Positions 41,801 through 53,800 of a stretch of DNA of 64,000 nucleotides are shown here, one piece after another. A program made the position numbers and the translations under genes. The stretch spans positions 11,863,513-11,927,512 of the forward strand of contig CM057147.1 of assembly GCA_029964075.1 (NCBI GenBank). The letters are read 5' to 3'. Source of the stretch: Patiria pectinifera (Eukaryota; Echinodermata; Asteroidea; Valvatida; Asterinidae). The number at the start of each line of letters is the position of its first letter. The stretch's first letter is position 1. The notes beneath the pieces were generated by a model. It was not told the DNA's origin. It did not search any database and saw only the letters and a list, made by a program, of their open reading frames with translations.

Positions 41801-44800
41801 AGAGTGCAGAATGCCTTCCATTCATTAGATGATGCTGTAAGACAACTATAGAAAGTCAGAGTGAAGGATGCATTGCATTCACTAGATGGTGCTGTAAGAC
41901 AACTATAGAGACACAGAGAGCAGAATGCCTTGCATGCACAAGATGATGCTTTGAGAACACTATGGCGAGACAGAGTGCCGAAACCCTTGCATGCACTAGA
42001 TTGTGCTGTGGGACCACTATAGAGATTTAGAGTGAAGAATGCCTTGCATTCACTAGATGGTGATGTGACACCAGTATAGAGAGTCAGAGTGAAGGATACC
42101 TTGCATTCACTAGATGGTGCTGTAAGACCAGTATAGAGAATCAAAGTGAAGGATGCCTTGCATTAATAGATGGTGCTGTGAGACCACTATAGAGAGTCTG
42201 AGTGCAGGATGCCTTGCATTGGCGCTGCGAGTCCACTATAGAGAATCAGAGTAAAGGATGCCTTGCATTCACTAGACAATGCAGTGGGAACACTTTAGAG
42301 AGTGAGACTGCAGGATGCCTTGCATTCACTATTTGATGCTATGAGACCACTATAGTCAGAGTGTAGAGCTTTGCATTCACAAGATGATGCTGTTAGATCA
42401 CTATAGAGAGTCAGAGTGTAGGAAACCTTGCATTCACTAGACGATACTGTGAGACGACTATAGGGAGACAGAGTGCGGAATGCCTTCCATTCATTAGATG
42501 ATGCTGTGAGACAACTATAGAGAGTCAGAGTGAAAGATGCCTTGCATTCACTAGATGGTGCTCTTAGAAAACTATAGAGAGAGAGTGCAGAATGTCTTGC
42601 ATGCACAATATGATGCTGTGAGACCACGATGGAGAGACAGAGTGCAGAATCGCTTGCATGCACTAGATTGTGCTGTGAGACCACTGTAGAGATTCAGAGT
42701 GAAGGATGTCTTGCATTCACTAATTGGTGCTGCGAGACCACTATAGAGAGTCAGAGTGAAGGATGCCTTGCATTCACTATACGATGCTGTGAGACCAGTA
42801 TAGAGAATCAAAGTGAAGGATACCTTGCATGCACTAGATGGTTCTGTGAGACCACTACAGAGAGTCATATTGAAGGATATCTTGCATGCACTAGATGATG
42901 CTATGAGACCACTATAGAGAGTTAGAGTGAAGGATGCCTTTCAGTCACTAGATGGTGCTGTGAGACCACAAGAGAGAGTCAGAGTGAAGGATGCCTTGTA
43001 TTTACTAGATGATTATGTGAGAACACTATAGACAGTCAGAGCTAAGGATGCCTTGTGTGGACTAGATGATGCTGTGAGACCACTATAGACAGAGTGAAGG
43101 ATGCCTTGCATTCACTAGATGATTATGTGAGAACACTAGAGTCGGAGTAAAGGATGCCTTGCATTCACTAGATGATGATGAGCGATCCATTCGATCCTGC
43201 ATACTGGACACAAGGGCAACAACAAGTGCACCTCCCAACTGTCACACTACATGTTCCCAGTGTGAACTTCTTGTGCAAATGCAAACGTTGGACTTTTGTT
43301 GGACAGTTATCTGAGTTGTTATTTGACAAAACATCACGGGAAGGGCTTAATGGATCGATGGGGTGCAATAAAGGAAAATAATACCACTATAGAGAGTCAG
43401 AGTGAAGGATGCCTTGCATTCACTAAATGCTGTCTTGCATTCACTACATGGTGCCGTGAGACATCTATGGAGAGTCAGAGTGTAGGATGGCTTGCATGCA
43501 CTAGGGTGTCAGTGAAGGGACTACAACACACTTGACTATTTTCAAGTGTCTTTCTACATGCAAAGAAGCAATCGTGTTGATGTCCGGTTTAAGGGAACAT
43601 ACACAGAATATATAATATAACCAGTGCCACCAAACTGTTTATTACATGTAATTCCTTCTCATTACTGAAACAAACTTTCGAAAGTATATGTGTAATGCAA
43701 CAAATATAAAATGAAATTGTTAAATTGACTTGCCATCACAATGGAATTTGTGAACTTTACGTTTGATCAATGACAGTATATCACAACAACCCAAAGTCAT
43801 TGGCCATAGAAGTGTGCTGTAAACGTACCAGGCAGAGTGAATGTATCTTGGGTGTTACACAGCGGTATGGGCAGACGACTGCCAGCAAACACTGTCAAGG
43901 TGTCACATGCTCCATCTACACAGAGGACTAGGGACAAGTCTATCTCAAACTGCTTGTCTTCGGTGATCTTAGCCACTCGCCATCTACGTGTTTAAATGCA
44001 AATTACACAGTCAGAAGGAAATGTAACAATGTTAAACTATTAGGAACTAGTGATGTGTTTTTACGGGTAGTACAGGAATCGGGGACCCTATTGAATAAAA
44101 GCACGGGTACCTAGGTACCTCTAAAAAGAAACCCCATCCCAAAATTCAAAGTTGTCTGACGGGCTTTATAGGTCTAAGGTGAAAGCAACTTTTGCGAGCA
44201 TTCTCTGTAGAAATTGCACATAAATGTTAAGGCAGTTTTAGTTCTCCATATATCCCAGTTTTCATTTTGAAAATCGCCACAAACATGACAAATGGCATTC
44301 AAAACCTTCTTTTTCATAATTGTCTGAGAGGTAACCAAGTGATTTGTAAAAAGAGAAGTAAAACCGCATAAAGATTTGTGATTGATTAGACATAAATTAG
44401 TTTGGGAATAACCATTTTCATAAGTATTCTGGTATTAAACTAATTGCCGTGTCATCATCATCTTGCATTGATGGGGAGGGTGACCAAATACACAATACAA
44501 GGGGAGGCGCAGTGGTGCTCTCCGCCTTGGCCCACATGTGGATTGGGTTTTTCCATCCCTACCTGATTCTGTAGGTTTCCCTGGAATAACCCTCCAGGAT
44601 TTTCCTCTGATCTTTTAAACTGAATTTTTCTTCTTGTCTACCATTATAGGTATTTAAGGCTTCCAAGCTACAGTCCTTATGTACGTGTACTTTTGAGGAA
44701 TACTTGGTTTTCAGTGTTGTAGTCGAGGCCACAACCTCCGAGGCCGAGGCCAAGGCCGAGGCCAAGGCCGAGGCCACAACCTCCGAGGCCAAGGCCTAGG

Positions 44801-47800
44801 CCGAGGCCACAACCGCGAGGCCAAGGCCAAGGCCGAGGCCACAACCTCCGAGGCCAAGGCCGAGGCCGAGGCCAGCTATCAAAACACGTAATAAAATATA
44901 AATCACTAAAACAAGGCTAAGATTATGTTGGAGTTTTAACATCTTTTTAGTTGAATTCACTGAGTTTTGGAGTTCCTGGCTTACAAATTTACAGCTGGCA
45001 ATGGGTTTCCTTTTGTAGGGAGTCCGGCGAATTTTATTTTTTTAAAGAAAGAAATCTCAAGTTTTGTATCACTGAAAGCAAATTACACAACAAAATCAAT
45101 GGCGTTTGAATCAGGCTCATAGGTGTTTGCCCTTTGAAGATACAACAATTTAAATGGCCAAATTCTATTCTGTAAGATTTACATCATTTACTTTTAGCAT
45201 GTTTTATAAATCTTATTTTCAAAACCTATCAAAATGCTTAATATCATAGGAATCCCCATTAAATAAACAACAACTTGATTTTTGAATCAGGTTTTTACCA
45301 CTCATAACCAAAAAGTTACGACCCCCCCCCCCCCCGACCTTCGCACTGTCCAGGCGCGCGCCGTGCAAACACCGCGATGCGACCAGACAATGCCAGACGG
45401 CCTGCCGTTGCGCACGGGCAAAGCATAGTTCCAATCCCGCTCCACACAACTGGATAAGTGTCCACGCATTATCACTGTTAATACCGCGGGTACCAGACAA
45501 AGTCTGGCAATGCATGCCAATCCCGCTCCAAACAACACGGCAACACGGAACATGCGTGCATGATATCACTCAGTTCATCAAAATGACCATGAATTCTTGG
45601 ATCATCCGATTTGAATCCAATGGCTTCGAAGAATTTTAAGATCATGGCAAGAGGTAGGGAGTCCAGAGGTTTTGGCCGTGTATCTGTAATCACGCAAAAT
45701 TAGTCAATTTCAAACCATGCTTATAACATGGCTCCAAAAATACAAAAAAAGTATCCTGGTACCACGAGGAATACTGACTCCTATTATTAAAACATTCATT
45801 CAGAACTTTGCATTCATTTGGATGGAAAAACAAATTCTGAAATTGCGCTTTCCATATCCTATTCCATATTTGCGCCAAACCTTACCGTGTGAGCCGGAAC
45901 TTTCATTTAAATCACCGTGTAAAAATAAAATCTACTTGCTAAATCGTAATTGTTTTTACCATATCTTTATTAAAAAAAATGGGACGGACTAGTACAGTTC
46001 AGAATTTTACTGAAACAGTGGCCTATAAAAAGAAATGATTAAGCTTGCCGCACCTTGCCGCAAATCATTTTTAAAGGTCGGGGTACAGAGGCGAAACGAG
46101 AAAATTTTGTACAACACTGCAACCAGACTAGTCTACTAGACTACTACCACATGTTATTGTACGCAAATGGGATTGGTGCCAGACTTATGTAGTCTGGCAC
46201 GCGGTAACAGTTATAACGCTTGCACGCACGTGGAAAGCTGAAGCGCAGGCTAGGCGAAGATGCTACGTACGTGAGTACGTTCAACGCAACCATTTCCAGT
46301 TCATTCGTGCGTACATGCGTTCATTTCACGGAACCCAATGCGGCAGAATCTTGAGGGTTTGATACGGTAAACAATTAAAATTAATTAGAATAGAAAACAC
46401 ATAAAAATGGGCGGCCTCGAGCCGGCCTCGACCGATTCGCCGAGGCCGGAAGGCTCCGAGGCCGAGTCCAAGGCCGAGGCCTTGCACCTCCGAGGCCAAG
46501 GCCGAGGCCATAAAAATCGGCCTCGAGGCCGAGGCCGGCCTCGAGGCCGAGGCCGGCCTCGAGACCTCCAACACTGTTGGTTTCATTGCACAAATAATGA
46601 AAAATAATTAAAGCAAAACTAAAACAACATACATCAAATATTGTAAAGCATAAAGTTAATAAATGTGTACATATAGTGGCAATTTAGTGAACAGTAGATT
46701 AATTCCGATTTGCGTGCACCCGGGGGGGGGGGGCACACGCGTCCACATGCTGCAAGCTCAAACAAAGAAGATTTTGAACCCATTGGCTCGCATCGGCACA
46801 CATCTGCTCGCATCCGCACGGACTTGCACGCAATGGCACACAAACGAACTCAATTGCCAAGCGGTTTACCATAACAAAACATGCACAATACACATCGTCT
46901 ACGGCTGTGGCCTTTGTTCCCCTGTTAATCTTCCCGCTTTTAGTTTTGTGTAAACACTTGGCAAGGATGACTCATCTCTAGTACCAATAATTATTGGAAA
47001 ATGTTCAAACGAACAACACATAGGCCTTCAAACATGTCAAATGGGAAATGGGAAATGGGAATACATGCAGTCACTGACTGCATTCCTTTTCCTTTTTAAT
47101 GAATGGTTAATATTTTTAAAGTAGCTCAAACAAGGGTTGGAAGGTTTACGCGATTTTTCATTTCTTTAAAAACAATTTGCAACGGAATCCTGTATGACCA
47201 TCCAAGTTGACACGCATTGTTGTGGGAAAAACTGATACTTGCAATAACACTAATTTATAATTCAAAATTCTGGGACAGTTGTCAAGGAAACGCACAAAAC
47301 ACGGAATTTAACGATAATGGCATCTCCAAAGATACAAAGATATAATGTCATACCTAACTGTCAGGACACTATTCACAACTTCCTCCATGACATCACCCAG
47401 TGGGTAGTGGAACAAGGTGACACTACGTTCCCACTTCTCAAAGCCCACAGACAGGGTGAAGTTGCAGGGATCCAGGATCACCCAGGCACTGACGCTGCGA
47501 GTCGTTATCTTCAAGTCCATCTCCAGACAGCATCTGATGCCCAGGCACGAGTCAGTGACAGTGCAAGAAAGGAAGTCAGGCAGCTGGGTGACATCAATGG
47601 CTGGACAGCCTTAAAGAGAGTCAAATACAAGGATTACAAAAGACAGTGACAGTGACAACTCGGCATGTAAAAGGTGAAATTGCATGGGAGATAGTCAGGG
47701 AGCTGGGTGACATCAATGTCTGCACAGCCTTGAAGAAAGAGAATTAATTAGAAATATTAGAAATGACAGTGACAGTAAAAATGTAGTCTGTAATTGGTGC

Positions 47801-50800
47801 CATTGCATGTAAGGACGTCAGAAAGCTGCGTGATATCAATAGCTGGGCAGCCTTGAAGAAAGAGAATTAATTACAAATCTTACAAATATGACAGTGACAG
47901 TGACAATTCAGCCTGTAATAGGTGACATTGCATGCGAGGAATTAAGGAAGCTTAACCGATGGTTAAAGAAGCTTAACCAATGGTTGGACACTCTTGAAGA
48001 AAGAGAATCAATAACGAATATTAAAAATGACACCGATGGTGATGAATCAGCCTATAATAGGTGACATTGCATGTGAGGAAGTCAGGAATCTAGGTGACAC
48101 CAATGCCTGACAAGCCGGGAAAGACTGCAATCATGCAGTGTCAAATAACAACAGTGGCAGTGACAATGTACAGATAAGTTTTGGAGATGCTGGCAGATAT
48201 TAAAAGACAATAATTATGAAAAACAAAAACCAAGTCACAATATCCAGCTCTGAGGTGAGTTACAGAGGAAGATTACAAAATTAGCAAATTGAACTTCTTG
48301 GAACCTAAGATTTTGTATGTGGTTCTTGTATGAAATTGTATGGTATACAACAGCAGTGAATGTCAACAGGTCTTTCAGGGGTCTTTCATGGTATAAAGGT
48401 CTGAATGGAGGAAATACCGATACGTTCAGTGCCCTGTTTTGTGCGAGGTTTGTTCTTAAAAGTCCTACTCTTATTTTTGACACCATTTAGGTACCAGATC
48501 AAACTTACCACTCCTCAAAGTGCCTGGAGTTCCCCTGTCACAAGGCACACTCTGCAGATATTGCTGCAGTGGGGTTAAGAGCAGACAGAAATTATACCAA
48601 CTTCACAAAAATGTATGTATTTAGATAAATTTGAAAAGCTACATGTAGGTGTGCACATGTATGAAGCAATGGAACATCGTATTGTGCCAATCTGTGAAAG
48701 GGAAAAACCCTCCACTAACCAGACACAGGGGCGGATCCAGGTTTTACTCAAGGGGGCGGGGGTTAAGCTATGAATGGGTACTGAAGTTGGGCGTCCCTTT
48801 TAGAGGTGATTTGCATTCTGAGGCTATTTAAGAGAACGTATTGATTATGAGTGAAGGATACTAACATTTTTTTTATATATATTTTTTTTATGCGCACCCC
48901 AAGGGGGAGGGGTTTAACCCCTTTTACCTCTATAGATCCACCACTATAATCAATTCAATCCGATCATGGTGGTAGGCTACCCACAATCTTTCCAATTCCT
49001 TTATAATATTTTATGAAAGAGATTAGCCATCTCCAGTAACCTTGGATAGGACAGTGGTTAAAAGCCAATGCGACAACTGAAACACACTATGCACACCACT
49101 GATCTCTATAATAAAGACTGGATAGCGGATAAAGAGCCACACAATGCATTAATTTGACGCCATATTGGTGAGACCGGCTGGTGATCTACAAAGGACAATT
49201 TGCGGTCTTTATAGACAGCATGATTTCTTTTGTAACATCGCGGTTCACTTAACTTACATTTTTACCACCACCACTGACCAAGGTTTACAATTTTTCTAAC
49301 GTCGTAGTTTACTTTTTTAATGCCGCCGTTCACTTTTTCTGCGTTTTGGAAATAATAATCACTACAGAAATGTGACCTTTTTAGAACAACATAATATGTG
49401 TAAGTAACCAAAATGAGCGTCAACTGTTGAAACAACGCGCGCTGTGTATACACGTGGAATGTTCGTAATACACGCAGCCATCTTCGTGAGACCAGGGGCA
49501 AATTGGTCAATATGCAAAGTCTACTGTGTGACTGGTGTATGGATATCCGCTATCCAGTCTTTATACATGTATACATGTAGAGATCAGTGATGCACACTCA
49601 CACTCAGGCCAAACTTCTCCAGCACCAGGTCAATGGCAGAGTTTCCGATGCGACCGCCTAGCTCTCGTTTGAATCCCTCCACTGTGCCATCACCAGGCAA
49701 GGTGAATGATGTAGCATTAGTGTTACACAGGGGTATAGGAACCCAGACGTGGTCAAGTATTGGGTTCATGGTGCAGGTGTCATCAATGCACAACGTGAGA
49801 CTCAAAGTCACAGAGAAGACTCTCTTGGCTGTCAGCTTCTCAATGGAATAGCTGAAAATAGCAATAGCAAATTTGAATTATTAGGGGGACAAATTACACA
49901 AGGTAATTTTCACTGGCATTAAAGTGTCACATTTTTATAGGGACATATAAATTAAAGTAGTGCTCACCAGTAGTTCTCGGCCAAAAGAACTACTTTAATG
50001 AATAGTTTCCTATACTTGTGTATCAGTGCTTCAATTAAGGCCCCCATTTTGTCTTATTTTTATACATGGACATAGTTGAAATGGAATTCATATGCAACAT
50101 TTTAAATGGCTTTTTAAGTTTTATCTTAAATCAGTACCTTATATTTTTCGAGTCCATTTTTACAACTTAAGAAGTGTTTTATTTTCAATTTTTTTTTTTT
50201 CAAATCTCCAATCCTTAACAAACAGAAGAAACATAAGTACCAATCCCACCTCAACATCACAGCGTTTCCAATGTTTACAGTTTCCACCTTTCCCCAAGAG
50301 TAGCTGAAGAGAGTGATGTTCAGTTCCCAGTTCTCAAAGGCCACGTACAGCTGGAAGTTGCAAGGGTCAACTTGAATACTTGCACTCAGCAAGAGCTCAG
50401 TGATGACAAAGTCCAATTGGATGCAGCATTGGATGCCGAGGCAGCGATCATCGATGGAACATTGGACGACATTCTCCAGGAAGGGTAGGGAGATCAATGG
50501 GCATTCTAGTAAAAAAAAAAAAACAACTAGATTTATGTTTGTGGACAAACACAGGGCTGTTTCGGTAACTTGTTGTGACATGTGACATGTAGAGTTTCAA
50601 GTATAAGTTCCATCAAGGAAGGATGTGTACAAAGTTTCTGTTTACAATAAATGGTGGAATATAATAGGTGATTAAATTCTCATAGGGCTTTGAACTATGA
50701 CGTAACATGTCAGGTGATTACGTCATGATGACGTTACATCAATTTTCATCTATAACACATTATGGTCTAGGTACACATTAACATTCAACATAATCAGACC

Positions 50801-53800
50801 TGTAGTTCTGTAGATATTGGCCTTCAAAAAATGCACTTTTAATATGAGGTCACATGTCATGTGATGACATCATCGTGACGTCAATTAAATGTTCATCTTT
50901 AACACACCCCGGTTTAGGTACATACCGTACCTAGTTTCAAACCAATCAAACCTGTAGGTCTGTAGATATTGGCCTTCAAAAAATGCATTTTTAATATGAG
51001 GTCACATGACATGTGATGACATCATCGTGACGTCAATTAAATGTTCATCTTTAATACACCCCGGTTTAGGTACATACCGTACCTAGTTTCAAACCAATCA
51101 AACCTGTAGGTCTGTAGATATTGGCCTTTAAAATATGCAATTTTTAATATGACCTCACATGTCACGCGATGACGTCATCGTGATGTCACTTAAATTTTCA
51201 TCTATAACACATCCCGGTTTAGGCACACACCAAGTTTCAACCCAATCGGACCTGCAGTCATGGAGATACAGGCCTTCAAAATATGCAACTATATTGTGAC
51301 GTCACATGTCACATGATGAAGTCATTGTGACGTCACTTAAATTTTCATCTATAAAACATTCCGGTTTAGGTACATACCAACTTTCAACCCAATCGGACCT
51401 GTAGTTCTGGAGATATAGCCCATTTTGTCAGATCTAGCCGAATTCTGCTAGAAAATGGTCACAACAGGAAAATCGCTTATAATGTGACGTCATGTGACTC
51501 GTGATGACGTCACGATGATGTCAATGTTCGGCACACAACTTCAGACGCTGGTCTAAGTGTGTGCCAAGTATAAAGTCAATCGATTTTAGTGCCCAAAGTG
51601 CCGGTAACAACAAAACGTGTACAAATTCTATGGGCAAAATGACTGAAAAGAAAAAAAAAATCAAAAAAAAAAATCTTAACGAAAACAAAGGCTGTTTCGG
51701 CTGGTTGCCGAAACAGCCAAAAAAAAAAAAAAAAAAGGACGACTACAGGTTACATGGATAATTTCAGCCAGATGATTCCTTGATCGTCATTGCGCATAAT
51801 TTTATAAATGCTTGCTTACTTTGACAGGTAATTGCATTGCAGGATAAGAACAAACAAACTGTGTAGACCATGGATCTCTCCTTCCTGCAAGCATAGATCT
51901 GTTACTTGCTCTATGGTGCAAGCATGCAGATCGAGCACGCCATAGTGGGTCATACATCGCATTTGTACACGTCTTCATGACTCTTTCCATATTGAACTTT
52001 GCCTCTAATGAATTGAAATTTGTCGAGGGGGGGGGGGCTCCTTGTAGCCAAAGGGAAGCAAATTTGTCTCTGACATTTCATAAGGAAATATCAAGCCTGT
52101 TTTTGTTTTGACGGACATGTTTCATACGGAACACTGCTTATTTTTAAAACGTCACATCAATTTTGTAGAATTGTATGCTGCCCCAGGCCGCACGGAGTGC
52201 AACCGAATGTAAATGGAGTCCACTAAAATGCATGACCACCCGTCACATGTACATGTACTGTGGAGCCGTAACGTGGCTCACCATACAGCAAGCTATTTCT
52301 CATCTTGGGGAATTCCCTTGTAGATGAGCACGTGCTTACTGAATGACAGTACTGTCCTTTGATTGGCAAATTGGTCTCAATTTCCTTATTCCACGACTCC
52401 AAGTGATGTTTTAGGTGCAGGGATATAAGTGTCAGCAAGGGGGTGCGGTTTGATTCATATTTATTCATTTGATCGCAATTTACTAACTATTGACTGACAC
52501 AGTCCTGCGAAAATATTCTGAGACTGGTGGATGGGCAAAAGATCAGGAAAATTATATACAAATATTACTGTAAAATTGTGTAGGTAGGGATTCATTGGCA
52601 ATGTACCAACTTCAGAAGCTACTTCCAAAAGTCCAAGATCGGCAGAGTTGTGTTGACATCAAAAGTTTCCAGGATTCGTGTATACATGTACATGCGTTAT
52701 ACAAACATTGTTGATCTTTCGTCTTTTTTATGAAGTGGCTAATACTTGCCGATTAATTGCAAATATACATTTAGTAGCAAATTCGTTTACCAAGGATCTT
52801 GGCCTCGAATTACGTGACGCATTAAAAATGAAAGCACGGAGAGAACTTTGTTAAGGTATCTACAATATCTGAAGACTGCATTCATGCAGCACCTTGGAAC
52901 TGGCACGAATACACGTGCATGTACTACAGAGCACGATACATTCCTGTACCTCCCGTAAATGCATACCTTTAGAAGTCAGCAGCTCAATCTAAGCTCAACA
53001 ATGTGAGCTCAACCAATACCAAGTCACTGTTACAACAATATTGAGTTTACCACTGACTGGGCCACGTTTCAAAATTTGTTTGCTAAGCAGAAACCAATCA
53101 ATCACAAACAGACTTACGGATGCCTGTCGTTTTCTGTGAAGGCAACTGGCATGTCGTTCCAATGATCGTATCCTGAGAAAATGACAGATCAATAAGAAAT
53201 AGAAATAAACTCTACGCATTGAGGAAAAATAATTCAAAAAGGATATTAAGTACAAAAAAGAAAATATGAATATCATCATGTAAGAAATACAACATACATG
53301 TAAGAAATGTCAGTAAAACATGATTACACAGACCTAATGCTAGTACTAGTAGCATTAAGTAGTATCTCAAATATTAAGCGTTTGAATGTGATATTCCTGC
53401 TAATATAACAACAGCCAAATTTGAAAAAAGGTTATTCCTCCATTTTCACTCAAAAGTAAACTTAATAAGACAAATGCACTTGTCAGAATCCAATTTCCCC
53501 TTATACATGGTGGCCCAATAAAAAACAGGAACGGCGTACTTCCACTACTCTGAGATTCAAACAATTGCATGGTGAATTCTGTTAAAAGAAAAATGATACC
53601 AAGATCGCCCGATTCGGTCCAGTAGACAGTTTCACATTCTGTGAAACACAGTTGGGGGTCATTTTGTTCTGATGAATTACGAAACTGTGCCTACGAATCT
53701 CATTTAATTTGATAGAGGGATTAATTGTTATGTAGCAATACCTACATGAAAGATGTTTGCTTCACAAAATAGGACCTGCAACAAAAACTAGTGGACCGAA

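Noticed and set aside
41113-42898. Long open frames with repeated TLTLYS/CETTIESQSEG peptides on both strands
   Set aside because: They come from the 57-bp minisatellite, whose period is a multiple of three; no start context, splice sites or family support.
41103-43505. CRISPR array
   Set aside because: Repeats are contiguous with no unique spacers, in a eukaryotic intron.
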